Source: Chitinophaga pinensis DSM 2588 (GTDB taxonomy: Bacteria > Bacteroidota > Bacteroidia > Chitinophagales > Chitinophagaceae). From it: DNA of 64,000 bases. The notes beneath the pieces were generated by a model. That model had not been told where the DNA came from, did not search any database, and saw nothing but the letters and a program-made list of their open reading frames with translations. Position 1 is the stretch's first letter; each line of letters begins with the position of its first letter. Both the position numbers and the translations under genes were made by a program. Positions 43,426-51,639 of this stretch are shown piece after piece. The DNA lies in NCBI RefSeq assembly GCF_000024005.1, contig NC_013132.1, forward strand, positions 5,636,001-5,700,000. Direction: 5' to 3'.

Positions 43426-44559
43426 ATGACCAGAGAGGAACTCTTATTACTAACGGAAAAAATCGCATCAGGTACCGCTACTGACGAGGAGCTGATGCAG
43501 TTTAACCGTTTGTTTGACGCCTTCCGGCTAGCAGCGGAATGGGATGAGACCCTACTTGGCAACCGGCAGATGATCGGCGACACGATCCGGGAAAGGATAC
43601 AGGTTGTTATAGAAAGACCTGCAGTCCGCATAGTACCCTGGCGCAGGTGGATGATTGCCGCCAGCATAGCGGTATTGTTAAGCGGCGGTTACTTTTATTA
43701 CCGTACCCTCCAACATCCTGTACTGGCACCTCAGGCAGAAAGATTTAAAAATGACGTAGCGGCCCCTGCGGGCCATCATGCCGTACTGACGCTGAGCAAT
43801 GGTACCAAAATACTATTGGACAGTGCCGGCAAAGGCACCCTCGCTATGCAGGGTAGTATAAATGTCAGCATGAATGCCAACGGACAGATCGTATATAATG
43901 GCGAAGACAATACAAACGCCACCAACACCATCGAAGTGCCGCCTGGCAGTCAGCCGTTAGCGATTGTACTCTCAGATGGCACAAAAGTATGGATAGATGC
44001 GGCATCCACCCTGACTTATCCGACCGCATTCAGCGGCAACGATAGAACAGTGAACATTATCGGTCAGGCTTATTTTGAAGTAGCCCCCAACAGCAGGAAG
44101 CCGTTTAAAGTAAAGAATGGCATAGATCAATCGACCATAGAAGTACTGGGTACGAGTTTTAACATAAAAGCCTTCGGGCCTGATAAACAAACAGAAACAA
44201 ACCTGTTCAGCGGAGCTGTTGCCATCTCCACCACCAATGCAAGGCAACTGCTTCATCCGGGTGAACGGGCAGTCGTGAACAATGAGGGTGCTATACAAAT
44301 TACGACTGGAGCAGACATGAAAGAAGTACTGGCATGGAAGGAAGGCATTTTCTATTTCAATGGGAAAGATATTCCGGCTATCATGACTGAACTGCAACGC
44401 TATTATGATATAGAAGTTGAGTATCAGACAAACGTAAACGATGAATTCATCGCCAGTATTCCGAGAGACGTCCCGGTGTCTCAACTACTGAACCTGCTGG
44501 AGATGACAAATCTCGTGCACTTCAGGATCGAAGGCCGAAAGGTTATCGTGATCAGATAG
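43426..44559 (+). CDS. FecR-family anti-sigma factor
   Basis: 377 residues from the ATG at 43426 (MTREELLLLTEKIASG); a TTG at 43399 is possible but adds unconserved residues. The cytoplasmic N-terminus (1-70) binds the sigma factor. A membrane helix at about 80-97 ('WMIAASIAVLLSGGYFYY') follows. The periplasmic FecR domain has 'EVPPGSQPLAIVLSDGTKVWIDAASTLTYPTAF', 'GQAYFEVAPNSRKPFKV' and 'VLGTSFNIKAF'. The C-terminal DUF4974-like domain has 'GKDIPAIMTELQRYYDIEVEY'. It lies 84 bp after the sigma gene and 49 bp before the SusC gene. Confidence 0.93.
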   Translation: MTREELLLLTEKIASGTATDEELMQFNRLFDAFRLAAEWDETLLGNRQMIGDTIRERIQVVIERPAVRIVPWRRWMIAASIAVLLSGGYFYYRTLQHPVLAPQAERFKNDVAAPAGHHAVLTLSNGTKILLDSAGKGTLAMQGSINVSMNANGQIVYNGEDNTNATNTIEVPPGSQPLAIVLSDGTKVWIDAASTLTYPTAFSGNDRTVNIIGQAYFEVAPNSRKPFKVKNGIDQSTIEVLGTSFNIKAFGPDKQTETNLFSGAVAISTTNARQLLHPGERAVVNNEGAIQITTGADMKEVLAWKEGIFYFNGKDIPAIMTELQRYYDIEVEYQTNVNDEFIASIPRDVPVSQLLNLLEMTNLVHFRIEGRKVIVIR

Positions 44560-44607
44560 GATCATGCACCACTGCGATATTTATCCTTATAAAATCTATG
44601 CGATTTT

Positions 44608-47600
44608 ATGAGCAGGGAAAGATTTGTCTATTATCAACCACCCCGGACGGTGGCTTTATTCATCAACAATCAACCAGAGTCTATGCCTGAAAAGAAGTCA
44701 TGGAAACAGCCTAGTCTACGCTCGTCAGCCGTCAGACATGTTCGTAAAAAATGTTTACACCTTAGCATCCTGGTGGGATGCCTGTTACTAGTGGGACAAT
44801 CCTATGCACAGAAAGTCACTATGACGATTAAGTCCGGTACCCTGGAACAAGCGTTCCGGCAGATCGAAAAACAAACCGGACAAAGTTTTATCTACACAAA
44901 AAGTCAGCTGAAACAAGCGGCTCCTGTGAACATCAGTACGCAGCAACAGGATCTCGACCAGGTTTTAAAACAACTATTCAATAACCAACCATTCACTTAT
45001 TCCCGTTCCGGTAATTTCATTGCCGTGCGGGCTAAAGAAGCACAGACGGAAGCCAATGCCGCTATTAACGACATTACCGTAAGCGGTGTCGTAAAAGATG
45101 CCAGTGGCAGACCGCTTCCCTCTGTGTCTGTCGTAGTACCAGGTACGCCTTTTGGCGCTATGACCAATGAGAAAGGCGAATACACCATTCCCCGTGTACC
45201 GGCCAATGCCTACCTCCTTTTCTCTTATATATCCTATCAGCCGCAGGAAGTGGCGGTAAGAGGCAGAAACACGATCAATACAGTGTTACTGGAGCAGGTA
45301 AGGGCGCTGGATGAAGCAGTCATTATCGGTTATGGAACTACTACCAAAAGACTGAACACCGGGGCGGTAAGCAGTATTACGGCTAAAGAAATCGGTATAC
45401 AGCCGGTAGCGAATCCGCTGGCAGCACTGCCTGGTCGTGTTCCGGGTGTACAGATCACACAACAGAACGGTTTACCAGGTAGCGCAGCAGTCGTACAGAT
45501 CCGTGGCCAGGGCTCCCTCAGTTATGGTAACCTTCCGCTGTATGTAATAGATGGTGTACCCTTCACCAACTTCAGCGGCGCACAACCAGTAACTGATAAC
45601 CTCAATTCCTGGGGTACCAGTGGGGCTAATGGCGGTATCAGTCCCTTCAGTATGATCAATCCGGATGATATCGAACGTATGGACATCCTGAAAGACGCCG
45701 ATGCGACCGCTATCTATGGTGCGCGTGGTGCAAATGGCGTTATCCTGATTACCACGAAAAAAGGAAAAGCAGGCAAAACAAGATTCAATGCCAATGTCTA
45801 TACCGGTACGGGGAAAGTCGGCCGTTTCATCCCGATGATGAATACGCAGGAATATCTTGACCTACGTAAAGAAGCATTTAAAAATGATGGCCTTACGCCT
45901 AACACAGTCAATGCGCCTGAACTGACCGTTTGGGACCAGAACGCATATACTGACTGGCAGAAATTCCTGCTGGGCGGCACCGCGCACAATACCAATGCAG
46001 AGGCATCTATTTCCGGAGGAGATGCGAAAACACATTTCCTGTTCAGCGGGGGCTACCATAGAGAGACGACTGTATATGACAGCGATTTTAATAACACCCG
46101 TCTGACCGGCAGGCTCTCTGCTGACCATACCTCTGCGGATAATAAATTCTATGCCGCCATTACAGGTAACTATTCTTATGACAAGACTTTCTTACCTGGT
46201 TCAGACCTGACCTCCCTGTATAACCTGCCGCCTAATATGCCGCTGTACGACAACCAGGGTAAATTAGCCTGGTCACAGGGTTTTAGTAATCCGCTGGCAT
46301 TGCTCAAAAGGGAATACAATGGTAATACTACCAATTTTATTGCCAATGCCAATCTCCGCTATACGATTATCAAGGATCTGAATGTGAAAGTGAACCTCGG
46401 TTACACGACCACACAGTTAGAGCAGAATACTACGCTACCGGCATCCAGTCAGAACCCGGCCAATAACCCGACCAGTTCTGCCAACTTTACCACCAATAAA
46501 ACGCAGAACTATATCGTAGAACCGACCGTAGACTATACCCGTGATCTTGGTCAGGGTAAACTGAACGTGATGGTCGGCGGTACAATACAGCGCAGTCTGT
46601 CCAATGGTAACTATATATCAGGTACGAACTATAGCAGTGAAGCCCTGCTTCATACGTTGATCGGCGCAGGTCTCACCACCGTGAGCTATAACAACTACTT
46701 CGACTATAAATATGCTTCCCTCTTCGGTCGTATCAATTACGACTATCGGAAGAAATACCTGCTCAATGCGACTTTCCGCCGCGACGCCTCTTCCAGGTTT
46801 GGCCCGGATAATGCAATCGCCAATTTCGGCGCAATCGGTGCAGGATGGTTATTTACACAGGAAAACTTTGTAGCTGATAATATCGACTGGCTGAGTTTTG
46901 GTAAACTAAGGGTCAGCTATGGTACCACCGGTAACGACCAGATCGTTAACTACATCTACCTGCCATTACTTTCTTCCGCAGGCACCTACCAGGGACAAAC
47001 TGCCCTGGCGCGTGGAACCTTACCAAATCCGGGTGTAAAGTGGGAAACTACCCGCAAACTGGACCTGGCCCTGGAACTTGGTTTTCTGAAAGACAGGATC
47101 ATGCTGGTAGCTGATTATTACCGTAACCGTTCCAGCGATCAGCTTTTATCAGCCGCTTTGCCAACACAGGCCGGTTATAACAGTTATACTGTGAACTTAC
47201 CGGCCGTGGTACAGAACAGCGGTCTCGAACTTGAACTGAACACCACTAATTTCAAGCGTAAGCATTTCAGCTGGACGACCTCCTTCAATGTGACTTTCCC
47301 GAAAAATAAACTTGTCTCATTCCCTGGTATTGAAAAGTCATTCTATGCAAGCAGCTATCTTATTGGAGAACCGATCGACCTGGTAAGAAGGTATGTATAT
47401 ACAGGTTATGATCCTGCAACGGGTATCCCGCAATATGCGGACCTGAACAAGGATGGTGCGATTGACTTTACCAACGACAGACAGGTCATCCATCCGGGTA
47501 CACCTTTCTTCGGAGGATTGAATAACTCCTTTACGATCCACCAGTTCGATGTCTCTTTCTTCTTCCAGTTCAACCACCGGAACGGATCGACCAACAGTTT

Positions 47601-48012
47601 CAGTACGCCGGTCGGCAGCAGCAGAAGCAATCAGAATATTTCCCTGCTGGACAGATGGAGAAATCCGGGCGATGCAGCCACCTACCCTGCTGCTACGTCT
47701 ACTTCCGGTACACCGATCTACCTGGCATATACCCAGTACAGCAGTTCTACGGCGATGTGGGGAGATGCGAGTTACCTGAAACTGCGTTCTGCCAGTCTGG
47801 CTTACAACCTGCCTTCTGAATGGCTGAGGAAAATAAAAGCCAGCAATATTAAAGTGTATGCAGAGGCACAGAACCTGTTCACCTGGTCGAAGAACAAATA
47901 CATCTTCGATCCTGAAACAAGTGTATCTGGTGGTGCTCCCGGACTGGGAACCGGCGCTATTGCCCTGCCTCCGCTGAGAACGATCGTACTGGGTGTTAAC
48001 TGTTCATTTTAA
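44608..48012 (+). CDS. SusC/RagA-family TonB-dependent transducer with STN domain
   Basis: 1134 residues from the ATG at 44608; an ATG at 44683 (MPEKKSWKQ) would give a shorter leader before the signal sequence (hydrophobic 'LHLSILVGCLLLVGQSYAQ') and is a real alternative. An STN domain follows ('VTMTIKSGTLEQAFRQIEKQTGQSFIYTKSQL'), then a carboxypeptidase-regulatory-like domain ('VSGVVKDASGRPLPSVSVVVPGTP'). The plug has 'EAVIIGYGTTTKRLNTGAVSSI' and 'DIERMDILKDADATAIYGARGANGVILITTKKG', followed by the barrel. The STN domain marks it as a signal-transducing importer working with the adjacent FecR and FecI. It pairs with the SusD 11 bp downstream. The ligand is unknown; there is no CAZyme in the operon. 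Confidence 0.94.
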   Translation: MSRERFVYYQPPRTVALFINNQPESMPEKKSWKQPSLRSSAVRHVRKKCLHLSILVGCLLLVGQSYAQKVTMTIKSGTLEQAFRQIEKQTGQSFIYTKSQLKQAAPVNISTQQQDLDQVLKQLFNNQPFTYSRSGNFIAVRAKEAQTEANAAINDITVSGVVKDASGRPLPSVSVVVPGTPFGAMTNEKGEYTIPRVPANAYLLFSYISYQPQEVAVRGRNTINTVLLEQVRALDEAVIIGYGTTTKRLNTGAVSSITAKEIGIQPVANPLAALPGRVPGVQITQQNGLPGSAAVVQIRGQGSLSYGNLPLYVIDGVPFTNFSGAQPVTDNLNSWGTSGANGGISPFSMINPDDIERMDILKDADATAIYGARGANGVILITTKKGKAGKTRFNANVYTGTGKVGRFIPMMNTQEYLDLRKEAFKNDGLTPNTVNAPELTVWDQNAYTDWQKFLLGGTAHNTNAEASISGGDAKTHFLFSGGYHRETTVYDSDFNNTRLTGRLSADHTSADNKFYAAITGNYSYDKTFLPGSDLTSLYNLPPNMPLYDNQGKLAWSQGFSNPLALLKREYNGNTTNFIANANLRYTIIKDLNVKVNLGYTTTQLEQNTTLPASSQNPANNPTSSANFTTNKTQNYIVEPTVDYTRDLGQGKLNVMVGGTIQRSLSNGNYISGTNYSSEALLHTLIGAGLTTVSYNNYFDYKYASLFGRINYDYRKKYLLNATFRRDASSRFGPDNAIANFGAIGAGWLFTQENFVADNIDWLSFGKLRVSYGTTGNDQIVNYIYLPLLSSAGTYQGQTALARGTLPNPGVKWETTRKLDLALELGFLKDRIMLVADYYRNRSSDQLLSAALPTQAGYNSYTVNLPAVVQNSGLELELNTTNFKRKHFSWTTSFNVTFPKNKLVSFPGIEKSFYASSYLIGEPIDLVRRYVYTGYDPATGIPQYADLNKDGAIDFTNDRQVIHPGTPFFGGLNNSFTIHQFDVSFFFQFNHRNGSTNSFSTPVGSSRSNQNISLLDRWRNPGDAATYPAATSTSGTPIYLAYTQYSSSTAMWGDASYLKLRSASLAYNLPSEWLRKIKASNIKVYAEAQNLFTWSKNKYIFDPETSVSGGAPGLGTGAIALPPLRTIVLGVNCSF

Positions 48013-48023
48013 ACCGAATTTTC

Positions 48024-49454
48024 ATGCTACAGCTTTCAATACATAAGAAAATTATTGCCGGTCTGTTACTGACCGGATGTACATTCAGCGCCTGCCGTAA
48101 ACTGGTGGAGATTGGTCCGCCGGTAAACCAGGTAGGTCTTGACCAGAGCTTTGAATCTGATGCAACCGCGACCAGTGCCGTACTCGGTATCTACAATGCG
48201 AGCAATACACGCTCCTTTATTTTACCAGCCACCGTATTGCCAGGATTATCTGCCAATGAGGTCCAGAATAACGTGTCTTCCCCTGCTTATGACGAGTTTA
48301 AGCAAAATGCCATCACGATCACCAACAGCAATATTGCCAATCTGCTCTGGTATTACCCTTACTATACCGTCTCACAGACCAATGCGATGATGGAGGGTAT
48401 AGAAAGAAGTGGTTCACTCTCACCCGCTGTGAAGAACCAGCTGCTGGGAGAAGCGAAAACCTGGAGAGCTTTTGTTCTCTTTCACCTGGTAAACTATTAC
48501 GGAGCCGTTCCGCTGCCACTGACTGACGATCCTATTGGTAACGCCACGCTGGCAAGGACGCCTGCCACACAGGTATGGCAACGTATCATTACGGACCTTA
48601 AAGACGCGGTTGCCCTATTAAGTGATACCTATCCAAGTGTACTGAGAGCACGCATAAACCGTCAGACGGCCAACGCTTTACTGGCAAGGGCTTATCTCTA
48701 TACAAAAGACTGGCAGAATGCTGAAGTGACTGCCAGTGCGGTGATAGGTTCCGGTATCTACAGCCTGAGTCCTGATGTGAATGCAGCGTTTGTCAATACA
48801 AGTAATGAAATTATCTGGCAGCTGGCCACCCTGACCGGCGTTTCAATCTATACGAGCAATACGGATGCTGCCGGCGGAAGTTTTGCAGCTGCCAGTGGTA
48901 CCGTACCAGCATTCAGTCTGACAGACACCCTGTACAACAGTCTGGAAGAAGGCGACCTGCGTAAAACCAGCTGGGTAACTCCTACCGTCATCGGAGGTAC
49001 TAACTACAAAGTGATGACCAAGTATAAGCTCCGCGTATTGCCATCCGGCACTACTACCGGTAATGAGTTCAACGTTGTACTCCGTCTTGCCGAGCAATAC
49101 CTGATCAGGGCAGAAGCGCGTGCACAGCTCAGTAACCTGGGTGGCGCTATTGCAGATGCTGATACGATCCGCAGAAGAGCAGGTTTGCCGATGCTGGACG
49201 ATAACCTCTCCCAGCAGCAGGTACTGCTGGCCATCGAAAAGGAAAGAAAAGCAGAACTCTTCGGAGAATGGGGACACAGATGGTTTGACCTGAAACGTAC
49301 ACCGAGTGTTGTCAGTCCGGCGGATAAAACCCGTGCAGACGATGTCATCGGAGGTATGCGTCCTGCCACCTGGAACGTGACAGACATCCTGTACCCGATA
49401 CCGGATGCACAGCGCACGGCCAATCCTGCATTAACACAAAACCTGGGATACTAA
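48024..49454 (+). CDS. SusD/RagB-family outer-membrane lipoprotein
   Basis: 476 residues. Lipobox LLTGCTFSAC (lipid Cys at one of two positions, about 17 or 23). Family signature: 'YTVSQTNAMMEGIERSGSLSPAVKNQLLGEAKTWRAFVLFHLVNYYGAVPL' and 'LRLAEQYLIRAEARAQLSNLGGAIADADTIRRRAGLP', 'AIEKERKAELFGEWGHRWFDLKR', ending 'YPIPDAQRTANPALTQNLGY'. It caps the SusC encoded just upstream. The next gene (18 bp later) encodes a TlpA thioredoxin, so import may be coupled to periplasmic redox or peptide chemistry. Confidence 0.95.
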   Translation: MLQLSIHKKIIAGLLLTGCTFSACRKLVEIGPPVNQVGLDQSFESDATATSAVLGIYNASNTRSFILPATVLPGLSANEVQNNVSSPAYDEFKQNAITITNSNIANLLWYYPYYTVSQTNAMMEGIERSGSLSPAVKNQLLGEAKTWRAFVLFHLVNYYGAVPLPLTDDPIGNATLARTPATQVWQRIITDLKDAVALLSDTYPSVLRARINRQTANALLARAYLYTKDWQNAEVTASAVIGSGIYSLSPDVNAAFVNTSNEIIWQLATLTGVSIYTSNTDAAGGSFAAASGTVPAFSLTDTLYNSLEEGDLRKTSWVTPTVIGGTNYKVMTKYKLRVLPSGTTTGNEFNVVLRLAEQYLIRAEARAQLSNLGGAIADADTIRRRAGLPMLDDNLSQQQVLLAIEKERKAELFGEWGHRWFDLKRTPSVVSPADKTRADDVIGGMRPATWNVTDILYPIPDAQRTANPALTQNLGY

Positions 49455-49472
49455 ACCTGACCCTTAAAACAG

Positions 49473-50942
49473 ATGTATATGAGAAAAACAATTCCCGTAT
49501 TACTCAGTGCTGTACTGGCTACAGGCATACAAAGCGCCTATGCCCAGAAAAAACCCGCAGCAGACACACTTACAAAGCATTACCAGACCTTGCTGAAAGG
49601 CAATGACGCTGATCGCTCCCAACTGGAAAGCGAGATGTACGCCCTGCTAAAAACAAAAAAGGAAGAAAACTGGATTACAGCCTCAAATTTCGTCTATCAG
49701 CTGAAAAAGGCTAATGTATCCGACTCTATCCGTAAAGCAGCTGAAAAACGCTTCCCAGGGGGTATTCTTGAGCGTAATAACGCGGTGCAGTCCATTTATG
49801 ATGAGAAAGACCCGGTCAATAAAGAACAGCTCTTATCCGCCTGGATCAAAAAGTATCCGCCTAAGAAGTTCGGTCCGGACAGGATCATATATGACTATGC
49901 CCGCAATGCCGTAGGTATGGCCTACACTGAAGCCGGTAATCTTCCGAAGGCGCTGGAATACGCCAACAGCATAGAATCCCCTTTCTGGAAAGGACAGGCA
50001 TGGGCTGGTACCGCCGGAATACTCATCAAGCAGGGACATTATGCGGAGGCTAAAACGCTGCTGAGAAAAGCGGTGGATAATGCCTGGGAGTTTAAAACGA
50101 CCAGGAAAAATGAAACAGGCGCCGGATTTGCTGCTATAGGCTATCCGGGATATCTGAGCTCCTATGTGGCATGTCTGTATGAGGAGAAACAATATGACTC
50201 TGCCCTGATCTACATCAGGCGTGCTGAGAAAGCAGAAGATCCGGTTCGGCCTTCCGTCATTGAGATGTATGCAAAGATCCTGCTGAGCAAAGGCGATTAT
50301 GACACCGCTTATACCAAACTCAGTAACCTGGCAGGCCGCGGTTTACTTAACCCGATCACCAGAAAACAACTGGAAGAAGCCTATACCAAAGTAAGGGGTG
50401 TGAGCGGCTTTCAGCCCTACCTGGATTCCCTGAAAGGACATCTGAACAGTAATATAGAAGAAGAAATGGCTAAACAGATCATCAAACAGCCAGCACCTAA
50501 TTTTACGCTCAAAGATGTAGATGGTAATACCGTTTCGCTGGCTGACCTGAAAGGGAAAACTGTTGTCCTCGACTTCTGGGCTACCTGGTGTGGTCCCTGC
50601 AAAGCCTCCTTCCCTTCTATGAAAAAAGCCATGGAGAAGTACAAGGATGATCCGAATGTAAAATTCCTCTTTGTGCATACCTGGGAGAAAGAAGAAAATG
50701 CGGCTGTCAGCGCAAAGAAATTTATCACACAGAATAACTATCCGTTTCAGGTACTGATGGACCTGAAAGACCCGAATACAGGAGAAAACAAAGTGGTAAG
50801 CAGTTACGAGGTAAAGGGCATTCCTACCAAGTTCGTGATTGACAAAAACGGAGATATCCGTTTCCGCTTTACCGGATTTACCGCCGGAGAAGATGCGGCG
50901 GTGAGTGAGGTTGCAGCGATGATTAATTTGGCGAATAAGTAA
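49473..50942 (+). CDS. TlpA-family thioredoxin with helical-repeat N-terminus
   Basis: 489 residues with a signal peptide (1-24, ends SAYAQK). Residues 30-320 are helical and repeat-like, resembling TPRs ('GNLPKALEYANSIESPFWKGQAWAGTAGILIKQGHYAEAKTLLRKAV'). The C-terminal domain (about 335-489) is a TlpA/ResA-like thioredoxin ('APNFTLKDVDGNTVSLADLKGKTVVLDFWATWCGPCKASFPSMKKAM') with an intact active site Cys373-Gly-Pro-Cys376 and 'VKGIPTKFVIDKNGDIRFR'. It is a periplasmic disulfide reductase. It closes the FecI-FecR-SusC-SusD operon and ends at a strong terminator. The start could also be the ATG two codons further (MRKTIPVL). Confidence 0.93.
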   Translation: MYMRKTIPVLLSAVLATGIQSAYAQKKPAADTLTKHYQTLLKGNDADRSQLESEMYALLKTKKEENWITASNFVYQLKKANVSDSIRKAAEKRFPGGILERNNAVQSIYDEKDPVNKEQLLSAWIKKYPPKKFGPDRIIYDYARNAVGMAYTEAGNLPKALEYANSIESPFWKGQAWAGTAGILIKQGHYAEAKTLLRKAVDNAWEFKTTRKNETGAGFAAIGYPGYLSSYVACLYEEKQYDSALIYIRRAEKAEDPVRPSVIEMYAKILLSKGDYDTAYTKLSNLAGRGLLNPITRKQLEEAYTKVRGVSGFQPYLDSLKGHLNSNIEEEMAKQIIKQPAPNFTLKDVDGNTVSLADLKGKTVVLDFWATWCGPCKASFPSMKKAMEKYKDDPNVKFLFVHTWEKEENAAVSAKKFITQNNYPFQVLMDLKDPNTGENKVVSSYEVKGIPTKFVIDKNGDIRFRFTGFTAGEDAAVSEVAAMINLANK

Positions 50943-50958
50943 AAGTGAACAATGACAA

Positions 50959-50998
50959 ATGAGAAAAGCCTTCCGTATCAGCGGAAGGCTTTTCTCAT
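50959..50998. terminator. Strong bidirectional terminator
   Basis: Perfect 17-bp arms (50959-50975 and 50982-50998, core AAAAGCCTTCCG/CGGAAGGCTTTT) with a 6-nt loop, between convergent genes ending at 50942 and 51009. Confidence 0.92.
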
Positions 50999-51008
50999 CA
51001 TTATAAGC

Positions 51009-51635
51009 TCACAGAAACCCATATTGCCCGGCCAGCTTGATAGCTGCCGCCACACTATTGACTTCAAACTTGTCCATCAGGTTCTTCCGGTGACTTTCCA
51101 CCGTATACGGACTTATAAACAGCTTCTCTGCTATCTGTGCTATGGTCAGTCCTTCCGCCGCCAGTTTCAGGATCTCCTTTTCCCTGCGGGTCATTTTGGG
51201 CAGTTGTGTCAGTCCGCCTTTACCACGCTGACGCCGCAGGATCTCCCTGGATTGTTCACAAACATAACTCCCTCCTTTTAGCACATCCTGTATAGCCTCC
51301 ACAATGATCTCGCTGAGAGCGTTTTTCTGGATATAGCCACTGGCCCCCTGCCGGAGAATACTGTTAATGATAGGCGCTTCATTATGCACACTCAGGGCAA
51401 TCACATATACGTCCGGGTGTTTCTTCTTTACCGCTGCACACAACTCTACGCCATTGATATCCGGCAGATTAATATCCAGCAGTAAAATATCAGGTTCTTT
51501 CTTCTCGAAGGCTTCCAGTGTCTCTTTCCCGGTGGAGCAGGTACCCGTTACAGCAAATCCTTCCGTGGCATTCAATACATTCTTCAGTCCTTCCCGTACG
51601 ATCGGGTGATCATCGGTGATAAATATCCTTACCAT
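51009..51635 (-). CDS. NarL/FixJ-family response regulator
   Basis: 208 residues. Receiver domain 1-120 with acidic pocket Asp8/Asp9, phospho-acceptor Asp54 ('ILLLDINLPDI'), Thr/Ser switch region 'IALSVHNEAP' and Lys in 'GYIQKNA'. LuxR-type HTH at about 145-200 ('MTRREKEILKLAAEGLTIAQIAEKLFISPYTVESHRKNLMDKF'). It is encoded 4 bp after the TPR histidine kinase gene, which must be its partner. No target promoter is evident nearby. Confidence 0.95.
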   Translation of the reverse strand: MVRIFITDDHPIVREGLKNVLNATEGFAVTGTCSTGKETLEAFEKKEPDILLLDINLPDINGVELCAAVKKKHPDVYVIALSVHNEAPIINSILRQGASGYIQKNALSEIIVEAIQDVLKGGSYVCEQSREILRRQRGKGGLTQLPKMTRREKEILKLAAEGLTIAQIAEKLFISPYTVESHRKNLMDKFEVNSVAAAIKLAGQYGFL

Positions 51636-51639
51636 ATGC

